Origin: CACPJA01 sp964629335
GTDB lineage: Bacteria > Pseudomonadota > Gammaproteobacteria > Steroidobacterales > UBA11654
Reading direction: 5' to 3'
Assembly (NCBI GenBank): GCA_964629335.1
Contig: CAZVRH010000041.1
Location: 1 to 13,146 of the forward strand
DNA: 13,146 nucleotides
In this document: in pieces, positions 6,055 to 13,146 of the stretch
Numbering within the stretch: the stretch's first letter is position 1
How the letters are laid out: the number at the start of each line of letters is the position of its first letter
Translations under genes and position numbers: made by a program
Notes under the pieces: model-generated
The model's input: the letters and a program-made list of their open reading frames with translations, nothing else
Database searches by the model: none
Told to the model about the DNA's origin: nothing

Positions 6055-7389
6055 CTACTTAGTACCGGTTAATTTAGGCTTGGTTGCTTTGACTGAAGAC
6101 TTTTTTTCTGGGGTGGCAGAATCGTTAGAGATCACTAGAAATGGTTTTGACTTGTTGAGTACAAATTGTTGATTAACAATGACTTTTTTTAACTTTTTCT
6201 CGTCGTGTGAAGGAATTTCATACATGGTATCGAGCAGTGTTTCTTCCATAATAGTCCTCAAGCCTCTGGCACCAGTTTTTCTCCTCATAGCCAATTCAGC
6301 TATCGTTTCAAGCGACTCGGGTAAAAACTCCAATTCCGTTTCCTCCATCTCAAATAATTTCTGATATTGTTTTACCAGAGCATTTTTTGGTGTAGTTAAA
6401 ATCTTTATCAATGCTTCTTTATTTAATTCGTTTAATGTAGAAACCACCGGCATTCTTCCGACGAACTCTGGAATCAAACCATACTTTATTAGATCCTCCG
6501 GCTCGACTTGTTCAAAAATCTCTCCCAAATTTTCATCCTCTTCTTTGTCATGAAGATCGGCAATAAAACCTATGCCTGATTTATTGGTTCTGTGTTGAAT
6601 GAGAGTATCCAAACCGGAAAAGGCTCCCCCACAAATAAATAATATATTGCTTGTGTCCACCTGAATAAATTCTTGCTGAGGATGCTTTCTCCCTCCTTGC
6701 GGTGGAACGGAGGCTGTGGTGCCTTCAATTAACTTCAAAAGAGCTTGTTGCACCCCCTCGCCGGATACATCTCTTGTGATCGAAGGGTTATCCGTTTTTC
6801 TTGATATTTTATCAATCTCATCAATATAGATTATCCCTTTCTGGGCTTTCTCAATATCATAATCACAGTTTTGCAGCAGCTTCTGGACAATATTCTCAAC
6901 ATCTTCACCAACATAGCCTGCCTCGGTTAATGTGGTGGCATCAGCTATTGCAAATGGGACATTTAAAATACGAGCCAGTGTTTGTGCTAATAGTGTCTTC
7001 CCCGATCCCGTGGGTCCAATGAGAAGAATGTTGCTTTTACCAATCTCAACATAATCGTTTTCCCTGGGTTTAGGTTTGTCATTTAATCTTTTGTAATGAT
7101 TATAGACTGCAACTGAGAGTACTTTTTTTGCCACGTCCTGATCGATCACATATTCATCCAACCTTGACTTGATTTCTTTAGGCTTATAAAGAGTCAAATC
7201 CTCGTTAACCTCATTGCTACTCAGTTCCTCTTCAATGATGCTATTACAAAGGTCAACGCATTCCTCGCAGATATAAACAGAAGGCCCGGCTATCAACTTT
7301 TGTACTTCATTCTGGCCTTTTCCACAAAAGGAACAATAGAGTATTTTATTCTCTTTACTCTTAGATCCTTTTTTTGTTTTATCTGTCAT
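6055..7389 (-). CDS. clpX: ATP-dependent Clp protease ATP-binding subunit ClpX
   Basis: The 444-residue AAA+ unfoldase recognises substrates, unfolds them and threads them into ClpP. The N-terminal zinc-binding domain has C19, C22, C41 and C44 (CSFC...CEEC). The AAA+ domain has Walker A GPTGSGKT (125-132), the pore loop GYVG (158-161), Walker B IIYIDEID (D190, E191), an RKH pore motif in GGRKHPQQEF, and sensor 2 GARGLR. The IGF tripeptide in KSGIGFIAD, which docks into ClpP, is intact, so this ClpX should pair with the ClpP encoded next to it. The gene starts 3 nt after the clpP stop, showing tight operon structure and translational coupling, since no strong ribosome binding site is seen. The C-terminus is about 20 residues longer than in E. 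coli (424 residues), with a Lys/Ser/Thr-rich tail. Confidence 0.98.
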   Translation of the reverse strand: MTDKTKKGSKSKENKILYCSFCGKGQNEVQKLIAGPSVYICEECVDLCNSIIEEELSSNEVNEDLTLYKPKEIKSRLDEYVIDQDVAKKVLSVAVYNHYKRLNDKPKPRENDYVEIGKSNILLIGPTGSGKTLLAQTLARILNVPFAIADATTLTEAGYVGEDVENIVQKLLQNCDYDIEKAQKGIIYIDEIDKISRKTDNPSITRDVSGEGVQQALLKLIEGTTASVPPQGGRKHPQQEFIQVDTSNILFICGGAFSGLDTLIQHRTNKSGIGFIADLHDKEEDENLGEIFEQVEPEDLIKYGLIPEFVGRMPVVSTLNELNKEALIKILTTPKNALVKQYQKLFEMEETELEFLPESLETIAELAMRRKTGARGLRTIMEETLLDTMYEIPSHDEKKLKKVIVNQQFVLNKSKPFLVISNDSATPEKKSSVKATKPKLTGTK

Positions 7390-7392
7390 TGC

Positions 7393-8013
7393 TTACTGCT
7401 TGTTTATCTCGTTACGATCAGAGAGAACAATGTCAATTAACCCGTAGTTAAGTGACTGTTCTGCATCCATAAAATGATCTCTGTCTGTATCTTTGGCAAT
7501 CTGTTTCTCGGTCTTCCCGGTGTGTTTAGCGAGTATATTATTCACTCGGTTTCTAAGTTTAAGTATTTCCTTAGCATGGATATCAATGTCACTCGCTTGT
7601 CCCTGAAAACCAGATATTGGCTGATGTATCATCATTCTTGAATTGGGAAGCGAATATCTTTTCCCTTTGGCACCCCCCGCCAAGAGGATGGCCCCCATGC
7701 TGGCTGCTTGACCAACACAGATCGTACTTACATCGGGTTTGATAAACTGCATGGTGTCGTATATAGAAAGACCGGATGTGATAGTGCCTCCAGGCGAATT
7801 AATATAGAGAAAAATATCTTTGCTGGGGTTTTCACTTTCAAGAAATAAAAGCTGGGCAATGATTAAATTCGCCATATGGTCCTCAATCGGACCAACAGCA
7901 AAAACCACGTTATCTTTTAAAAGACGTGAATAAATATCATAGGCACGCTCACCTCTTGGTGTCTGCTCAACGACCATTGGTATGAGGGCTAGTTTTTCTT
8001 CAAGTTCACTCAT
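7393..8013 (-). CDS. clpP: ATP-dependent Clp protease proteolytic subunit ClpP
   Basis: The 206-residue serine peptidase forms the double-ring barrel of ClpXP. The triad is complete: Ser105 in GQAASMGA, His130 in MMIHQP and Asp179 in TDRDHF, with spacing identical to E. coli (111/136/185). The oxyanion region (INSPGG) and the N-terminal processing region (IPMVVEQT.RGERAYDIYSRLL) match the family. The ATG overlaps the trigger factor stop codon by ATGA. There is only a weak ribosome binding site, so translation is probably coupled to tig. The N-terminus before the IPMV segment is 6 residues shorter than in E. coli. Confidence 0.98.
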   Translation of the reverse strand: MSELEEKLALIPMVVEQTPRGERAYDIYSRLLKDNVVFAVGPIEDHMANLIIAQLLFLESENPSKDIFLYINSPGGTITSGLSIYDTMQFIKPDVSTICVGQAASMGAILLAGGAKGKRYSLPNSRMMIHQPISGFQGQASDIDIHAKEILKLRNRVNNILAKHTGKTEKQIAKDTDRDHFMDAEQSLNYGLIDIVLSDRNEINKQ

Positions 8014-9314
8014 TGTTGCTTATTTATTAGCTCATTAAATTCAATCTCTTTTTCAGTAAAAGTGGATCGTTCTGATAACCAATCAACCACTTGATCTTCC
8101 ATTACCATTGATTTTAGTTGATCCATCAATTCTGGAGTTTGCTCATACATCTTTCTAATTTCATCCCCATTAGGATATGCATTCGTCATTTCTTCCAATT
8201 TGGTTTTCACCTTATCATCGTCGAGTTTTAATTCTCTAGATATCACTAACTCATTAACTAGAAGCCCTAAGTGTACTCTTTCCGAAGCAATTTCTTCAAA
8301 ATTTTCTATTGGGAGAGCTTTGTCTTCATCCTCTATACCAGATTGTCTCATCCAGTCTTTCTGCATTGCATGTGCCTCTCTATGAATCATAACTTTAGGT
8401 ATATCAATCTTATTATTCTCTCTGAGATACTTCATAAGATTAATTCTAAGATCGTTCTTAATTTTACTTTCTTTTTCTTTCTCCATACTGGCTTTAATTT
8501 CTTTTATAAGATCATCAGATTTTCCACTTTCTATACCAAAACCTTTGACGAACTCATCATTGATTTCAGCCGGAATCAACTCCCTTACTTCCTTAACCTT
8601 GATATTAAAAACTGCTGGTTTATTAGATAAATCCTCTTTGTGGTAATCCTCAGGGAAAGTGAGATCAAACTCTTTCTCATCTCCGGTCTTTACCCCCTCT
8701 AATACCTGATCAAATTCTGGTAGCATTTGTCCTGATCCGACCTCGATAACAAAATCATCAGCTGATCCACCTTCAAACGGCTCGTCATTAATTTTACCTA
8801 TAAAATCAATCAATAACTGGTCGCCTTTTCCTGATTCTCTGTCAACTGGCTTCCATTCTCCTCTTTGTTTTTGAAGGTTTTCTATCATCTCATTGAGATC
8901 AGATTGGGTGACCGTGGCAGTCAGCTTTTCAACTTTTATTTCATCAATACCTTTTAACTCAAATTCTGGCATTACCTCGATAGTTGCGGTGTATTTGAAA
9001 TCGCTTCCATCAACAAACTGATCAATACTGACTTCAGGAGGTCCTGCGGGTTGCAGTTCTTTATCCTGAATAATCTCAGCGTAGGTTGTTTCTAGAACTT
9101 CACTCAGCACTTCTTGGTTAACTTGATTACCGTATTGATTTTCTATGATATTCATCGGTGCTTTCCCTGGTCTAAAACCAGGTAATTTAGCTTTTCTTGC
9201 AATGGATTCAAAGCGACTGCTTTTCTTTGATTGCACAAGACTGGAAGGTACTGAAACTTTAATTTCTCTTTTCAGTCCCTCTTTCTTACTAATTTTTGTT
9301 TCTAATTCATTCAT
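8010..9314 (-). CDS. tig: Trigger factor (ribosome-associated chaperone, peptidyl-prolyl isomerase)
   Basis: With the ATG at 9314 the protein has 434 residues, close to the 432 of E. coli. That start has GGA 6 nt upstream; in-frame ATGs at 9317 and 9329 are alternatives, and the last lies only 3 nt from the tRNA-Leu end. The N-terminal ribosome-binding domain carries the signature GFRPGKAP (46-53) that contacts protein L23 at the exit tunnel. The middle FKBP-type isomerase domain (about 155-240) shows DQLLIDFIGKINDEPFEGG and LPEFDQVLEGVKTGD. The helical C-terminal chaperone domain follows. It is the first protein gene of the tig-clpP-clpX operon and overlaps clpP by 4 nt. It has no promoter of its own in the short gap to tRNA-Leu, so it is most likely transcribed with that tRNA. 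Confidence 0.96.
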   Translation of the reverse strand: MNELETKISKKEGLKREIKVSVPSSLVQSKKSSRFESIARKAKLPGFRPGKAPMNIIENQYGNQVNQEVLSEVLETTYAEIIQDKELQPAGPPEVSIDQFVDGSDFKYTATIEVMPEFELKGIDEIKVEKLTATVTQSDLNEMIENLQKQRGEWKPVDRESGKGDQLLIDFIGKINDEPFEGGSADDFVIEVGSGQMLPEFDQVLEGVKTGDEKEFDLTFPEDYHKEDLSNKPAVFNIKVKEVRELIPAEINDEFVKGFGIESGKSDDLIKEIKASMEKEKESKIKNDLRINLMKYLRENNKIDIPKVMIHREAHAMQKDWMRQSGIEDEDKALPIENFEEIASERVHLGLLVNELVISRELKLDDDKVKTKLEEMTNAYPNGDEIRKMYEQTPELMDQLKSMVMEDQVVDWLSERSTFTEKEIEFNELINKQQ

Positions 9315-9332
9315 CATTATTCCAATCATTTA

Positions 9333-9417
<85 letters not shown>

Positions 9418-9441
9418 TAAAAGCATTAAATAAGGCGGGAA

Positions 9442-9447
9442 ATTATA
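9442..9447 (-). promoter_or_regulatory. Promoter -10 box for tRNA-Leu-tig-clpP-clpX
   Basis: On the minus strand a perfect TATAAT lies 24 nt before the tRNA 5' end, leaving room for a leader of about 18 nt. It is followed by TTCCCGCC, a GC-rich discriminator of the kind found at stable-RNA promoters under stringent control. No convincing -35 is seen at 16-18 nt; TAGTGA at 18 nt is the best and is weak. Expression of the trigger factor/ClpXP operon would then follow growth rate together with the tRNA. Confidence 0.55.
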
Positions 9448-9506
9448 CAATAATTCTCAGTTAGATCACTAGAAGTGAGTAAATAATTATATTGCGGAGG
9501 ATACAG

Positions 9507-9896
9507 TTAAAGCTTTCTTTCGGTATAAAGTACCATCGGAATACTTAATAAACCAAAGATAACTGCCCCAAATAATATCATTTGAGGAATCGCAAGGTGT
9601 TCAATCCCTGGTGCATTTTCAACCGGAAAAAATACTCTCAGTACATACCATAATGAGGTCGAGAAAGAGATCGTTATGGGACTTATTACAGAGATAAACT
9701 GTGACGTAGGTTGCGTGGCTTTATTCAGGAGAAAGCCTGCAAAAAGACAACTTATTGATATAGGGATAAAATTAATCACAGCGATTGTTAGCAGTGCCTT
9801 AAGGTCAACTTCAATCATAATAGATGCTGTGATAACCGCAATGATAGGTAGGGCTATCAGAGCTCGTAGATTCCATGTGTTTAATTTTTCTTTCAT
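9507..9896 (-). CDS. Small integral membrane protein of unknown function, four predicted helices
   Basis: I do not recognise this 129-residue protein. It has four hydrophobic segments at about residues 10-29, 33-58, 67-90 and 98-122. The N-terminus is charged (MKEKLN) and the C-terminus short and basic (YTERKL), which would place both ends in the cytoplasm. The few charged residues inside the hydrophobic stretch lie around residues 29-32 (EVDLK) and 86-94 (RVFFPVENA). No catalytic or metal-binding motif is visible. No clear ribosome binding site precedes the ATG at 9896. The gene starts 18 nt after the strong terminator that follows the TonB receptor gene and ends shortly before the tRNA-Leu promoter, with no terminator of its own, so its transcripts may run into the tRNA-Leu-tig operon. 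Its frame is open and uninterrupted and its composition suits a membrane protein, so it is probably real. Confidence 0.65.
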   Translation of the reverse strand: MKEKLNTWNLRALIALPIIAVITASIMIEVDLKALLTIAVINFIPISISCLFAGFLLNKATQPTSQFISVISPITISFSTSLWYVLRVFFPVENAPGIEHLAIPQMILFGAVIFGLLSIPMVLYTERKL

Positions 9897-9913
9897 TAAA
9901 TGAATAACATAAC

Positions 9914-9944
9914 AAATAAAGCCGCCCAGTGGGCGGCTTTATTT
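9914..9944. terminator. Strong bidirectional terminator after the TonB receptor gene
   Basis: AAATAAAGCCGCCC (9914-9927) and GGGCGGCTTTATTT (9931-9944) form a perfect 14-bp stem with a 3-nt loop. The stem ends in a T-rich arm on both strands, with TTTATTTG on the minus strand. It lies 17 bp after the TonB receptor stop codon and should end that transcript before the small membrane-protein gene. Confidence 0.9.
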
Positions 9945-9961
9945 TGATTTGAAGCGTTAAA

Positions 9962-12900
9962 TTAGAATCGATATTTCAATCCCATTTGTATTTGCCATCT
10001 AGATTGGCCATCATTGTCTTGAAGATAAAGACTATCGTCAGGATCAACACCTTTAATTTCAAATCTACCGTCATCCATAGCATCGGCTATGATTTGGCGA
10101 CTGGTGTTATAACCGTATTCAAATATTCTTCCTTCCTCATCATCAATCATGTTCATTACATTCAACAGATCAAGGTAGAAGATGAACTTATGATCTTCCA
10201 TAAAAGACGGGATCTCTTGAGTAATCCTGATATCCAATCGATCATAGCCAGGATTCTCAAATGCATTTCTTGGAGCATAAGTTCCCTTGTATTTCGCTAA
10301 TGGACCCTTGTTGATGTGTGCCATTACATCCGTAGCAACAGTGGTTGAGCTAAAGACGACGTTAGGATCATCAGCACCTGTAGGAATATAAGCTAAAGAA
10401 TAATCATCTTTAAACATGCTGTAACCTGTTCCACCAATTGGGCTGTATCTACCGTTATCAAAGGTGATACTGTATGGCTCACCTGTTTTATTAATATAAA
10501 TGGCAGAGATTCTGGTTTCATTATCACCAAAGAACGTGGTTCTGTATTCCATACCAAATACTATTTTACTATCAGCCATGTATGAAGAATTTGCAGCAGG
10601 TACATTTTCACCGTCCCATCTTTGGGTGTAACCATAAGCAGATTCAGCTTGGGCTGATGTAAGTGGATAGACATCCTTAGCATTAATTGATGACCAAGAT
10701 CCAAACATGCTTACCCCATTGTCATAAGATTTTTGGAAAGAGAACGAGTACGCTTCGGCACCGCCTTGATCTGTATTAGTCAACAAAAAGTCACCCGGAC
10801 CATGCGAATAAATACCTCTTCCATCAGCCATATGGCCTTCAAGAGTTAGTCCTAACTCTTTATAAAAGACAGCTTGATCAACACTGTCATGATTATACTC
10901 GAAGGTTAAATCCCAACCACTTGCAGTGACTAAGTCGAGGGCTAGATTCATTCTCCAGCTTTGAGGTGCCTCAAAATCTGGTGCCGTGGTTTGAGCATCA
11001 TTAAAGTATGGGCTCGATGGTATACAGTAATTACTTGATCCACCCATCCAAAAGAAAGACGGGTCTCCTGCAGGCATAGGCCCGACGGTCCCACCGCATC
11101 TAAATGATGGAAGCGTTGAATCCCAGCCGTACACCTTAACGTAATCACTTAAACCACCTGATCTTGAATATGCATTACCGTACCAAACTCTTGGTATCCG
11201 TCCCATAAACTTCCCATAACCGCCTCTTATCTCAGCACTTACAACTGAATCCATATTCCCAAAAAGTGATTCAGAAGCATCGTAGTTAAATCCAAATCTT
11301 GGTTGAACGGAATCAAAGTCGAATCGCTGTGCGTTCGAGAATCCATTTCTTTCTTCGAATTTAGGATTTGCAACAGGCGCTGTTGGTGTTTCAACTTGGT
11401 CGTATCTAAGACCAACATCAAGCGTCCAATCTCCCATATAAATCCTGTCTTGAATATAAAGACTGGTTTTTTCAATATCAAAATTAGCTGCAACACTATC
11501 CACATCACTGATTCCAGTTTGTGGAGTGTGGAATCTTAGATAAGAGTAGGTGCCGGCTTCAAAATCATCGATACTGTCAAATTGAACTTCGCCATTATAT
11601 CTTGCGATAAAAAGATTATAGACTGCACTTTCATCTCGGTCGATACCTGCAGAGAGGATATGATCACCTAGATCCCAAGTTGCCTTAAAACTTAAAAAGT
11701 CAGAGTCAATATCTATATAGTTTGCACCTCGGTATCGATCACCACCTAAATAGACATTATCACAGTTACCGCCATCACAAACTTCAATGTTGGCTTCTGG
11801 GAAGAATGGATCACCTAGAGATGCGTCATCCTCTGTTAATTGATAATGAGAGTATCTAATCTTAGTGGAAAGCCTATCGCTCCAATCGCTATAGAGTGTA
11901 AATGATTCACGATCAATATTGGGTGGTTTTGCATACCAGTTGTTGCTAAAGACGGTGGAACCCCGATTATATTTTCGTGGGTACAAATCCTCGTCTTGCT
12001 GAACCATGACCACAGCTCTATGTACATCAGAGATATTAGCATTGAGCTTGAGTATTACCTTTTCACTGGTTTCAGGAGTTGTAAAGTTAGATATCTCGCC
12101 TGGGTCATAGTTGTATCTATTCATAGCAATGCTTTTGATACGGTCTGCCATAGCAGTGGTCAGTGCATCTGCTTTAATTGGAGCATTACTGTCCACAGTG
12201 CCATAGAGAGCCGGGCTTGCAGATTCAAATTCCTCATACCCAACAAAGAAAAAGAGCTTATCTTTGATGATTGGACCACTGAAGGTAAAGCCTACTGTTT
12301 CCTCACTGAATTCTGGGAACTCGCTACCATCAGGAGCATCACCTACATTGCTCTCATCACGCTCAATAAAGAAAACACTTCCATGAAATTCATTCGTGCC
12401 TGACTTTGTCACTGTCGCAATCGAGCCACCGGTGGTATTACCTCTAGAAGCATCAAAAGGGGTCACATCAACTGACATCTGATCAACAAATTCCATTCCA
12501 ATTGGGTTTCTCATGCTACCAAAGCCATTGGCATTCAATCCAAACGGATCGTTAAAGCTCACCCCGTCAATGGTGAAGTCATTGAATCTATTATTCTGTC
12601 CCATCACTGATATTTCAGAATACCGGCTCGAACCAGAGCTTATTGTTACCCTAGGATCAATCTTTGCAATATCTGCAATGGATCTATTTACTGTCGGAAT
12701 ACCATCGATTGCATCTCGATCAAGGAATGTGGAAGTTCCCATTCTAATAGAGCCCTGACTGGCAGCTGCTGTTACCGTAATCTCTTCAATACTGTCTGAA
12801 ACAAGATTTACATCTAGATTCGTGGTTTCGTTTAACACTAGAAAAACACCGCCGATGCTCTCTGACTTATAACCCGGAGCAGAAACAGTGATTTCATACG

Positions 12901-13114
12901 GTCCTCCAATCAAAAGATTTGATAAGAAGAACCCACCATCACCGGTTGCTGATTTAGTTTTTGTTGATCCCGTAGGAGTGTGTGTTGCCGATACTACTGC
13001 ACCTGAAACATTCACCTCACCTCTGATTGAAGAAGTAGTTGATACTTCAGCAAAAGTTGACGTTGAGAATATAAACAAGGCAGACAATACGGTTGCGTAT
13101 ATCTTTTTAGACAT
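9962..13114 (-). CDS. TonB-dependent outer-membrane receptor with N-terminal carboxypeptidase-regulatory-like domain (Oar-like)
   Basis: The 1050-residue protein starts at the ATG at 13114, which has GAGGG (13120-13124) upstream; an in-frame ATG at 13126 lies before that site. Residues 1-22 are a signal peptide ending TFA. A carboxypeptidase-regulatory-like beta-sandwich follows (about 30-107: SIRGEV, SATGDGGFFLSNL, APGYKSES), then a TonB-box-like segment IEEITVTA. The plug domain (about 120-235) contains SEISVMGQNNRFNDFTIDGV and FDASRGNTTGGSI. The rest is a 22-strand-type barrel ending MGLKYRF, with the terminal Phe recognised by the outer-membrane assembly machinery. This layout matches the Oar-like branch, which takes up large substrates or serves in adhesion and secretion. 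Paired cysteines (EVCDGGNCD) lie in what is probably an outer loop. The substrate cannot be told. It is single, ended by a strong terminator, and its promoter lies beyond the right edge. Confidence 0.93.
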   Translation of the reverse strand: MSKKIYATVLSALFIFSTSTFAEVSTTSSIRGEVNVSGAVVSATHTPTGSTKTKSATGDGGFFLSNLLIGGPYEITVSAPGYKSESIGGVFLVLNETTNLDVNLVSDSIEEITVTAAASQGSIRMGTSTFLDRDAIDGIPTVNRSIADIAKIDPRVTISSGSSRYSEISVMGQNNRFNDFTIDGVSFNDPFGLNANGFGSMRNPIGMEFVDQMSVDVTPFDASRGNTTGGSIATVTKSGTNEFHGSVFFIERDESNVGDAPDGSEFPEFSEETVGFTFSGPIIKDKLFFFVGYEEFESASPALYGTVDSNAPIKADALTTAMADRIKSIAMNRYNYDPGEISNFTTPETSEKVILKLNANISDVHRAVVMVQQDEDLYPRKYNRGSTVFSNNWYAKPPNIDRESFTLYSDWSDRLSTKIRYSHYQLTEDDASLGDPFFPEANIEVCDGGNCDNVYLGGDRYRGANYIDIDSDFLSFKATWDLGDHILSAGIDRDESAVYNLFIARYNGEVQFDSIDDFEAGTYSYLRFHTPQTGISDVDSVAANFDIEKTSLYIQDRIYMGDWTLDVGLRYDQVETPTAPVANPKFEERNGFSNAQRFDFDSVQPRFGFNYDASESLFGNMDSVVSAEIRGGYGKFMGRIPRVWYGNAYSRSGGLSDYVKVYGWDSTLPSFRCGGTVGPMPAGDPSFFWMGGSSNYCIPSSPYFNDAQTTAPDFEAPQSWRMNLALDLVTASGWDLTFEYNHDSVDQAVFYKELGLTLEGHMADGRGIYSHGPGDFLLTNTDQGGAEAYSFSFQKSYDNGVSMFGSWSSINAKDVYPLTSAQAESAYGYTQRWDGENVPAANSSYMADSKIVFGMEYRTTFFGDNETRISAIYINKTGEPYSITFDNGRYSPIGGTGYSMFKDDYSLAYIPTGADDPNVVFSSTTVATDVMAHINKGPLAKYKGTYAPRNAFENPGYDRLDIRITQEIPSFMEDHKFIFYLDLLNVMNMIDDEEGRIFEYGYNTSRQIIADAMDDGRFEIKGVDPDDSLYLQDNDGQSRWQIQMGLKYRF

Positions 13115-13146
13115 CGTGTCCCTCATTAATTAGATAGTTTAAAAAA

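Noticed and set aside
8014..8100. A possible sigma32 promoter for clpP inside the end of tig, as in E. coli
   Set aside because: TTGAA- and CTGAAA-like words occur, but no CCCCAT-like -10 follows at the right distance.
11996..12403. A 135-codon plus-strand frame opposite the TonB receptor gene
   Set aside because: It is antisense to a clear receptor gene, has no ribosome binding site of note and looks like no protein; such shadows are common opposite long genes.

Overview
The window is a stretch of an AT-rich gammaproteobacterial chromosome. The core block, read leftward on the minus strand, is tRNA-Leu(TAG), tig, clpP, clpX, lon, a HU gene and tRNA-Val(TAC). This is the conserved protein-quality-control locus of Gammaproteobacteria. 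The large TonB-dependent receptor with an N-terminal carboxypeptidase-regulatory-like domain, the exported S46 dipeptidyl peptidase and the low GC suggest a free-living, probably marine, peptide-using heterotroph. The SAR86 or SAR92 type is one possibility, but that placement is inference only.

Layout from left to right. Positions 1-585 (minus) hold a nearly complete AhpD-like/carboxymuconolactone decarboxylase family gene that runs off the left edge. Positions 586-764 are intergenic and hold a terminator hairpin, a 48-nt 3'-half copy of tRNA-Val and a possible promoter. Positions 765-2915 (plus) hold an S46 dipeptidyl peptidase gene, the only plus-strand gene. The intact tRNA-Val(TAC) follows at 2981-3056 (minus), then the HU gene at 3127-3399 with a strong sigma70-type promoter embedded in the lon terminator. 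lon lies at 3556-5973 with a near-consensus sigma32 heat-shock promoter. clpX, clpP and tig occupy 6055-9314 as a tight operon that starts at tRNA-Leu(TAG). A four-helix membrane protein of unknown function is at 9507-9896, then a strong bidirectional terminator, and a 1050-residue TonB-dependent receptor at 9962-13114 (minus).

How they work together. Trigger factor folds nascent chains at the ribosome. ClpX and ClpP form the ClpXP protease and Lon is the second main ATP-dependent protease. Lon can be boosted alone by heat shock because it has its own promoter between clpX and lon. HU is the nucleoid protein usually found after lon. The S46 peptidase (probably periplasmic) and the TonB receptor would fit peptide or organic-matter use, but they are separate transcription units on either side of the quality-control block.

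The most unusual structure is at 682-3056. The S46 gene sits between an intact tRNA-Val and a second copy of that tRNA's 3' half in the same orientation. This is the layout left by integration into a tRNA 3' end (attL/attR), except that the segment is only about 2.3 kb and carries no integrase. One of the two substitutions in the remnant copy improves a -35-like hexamer facing the S46 gene, so the scar may now act as its promoter.
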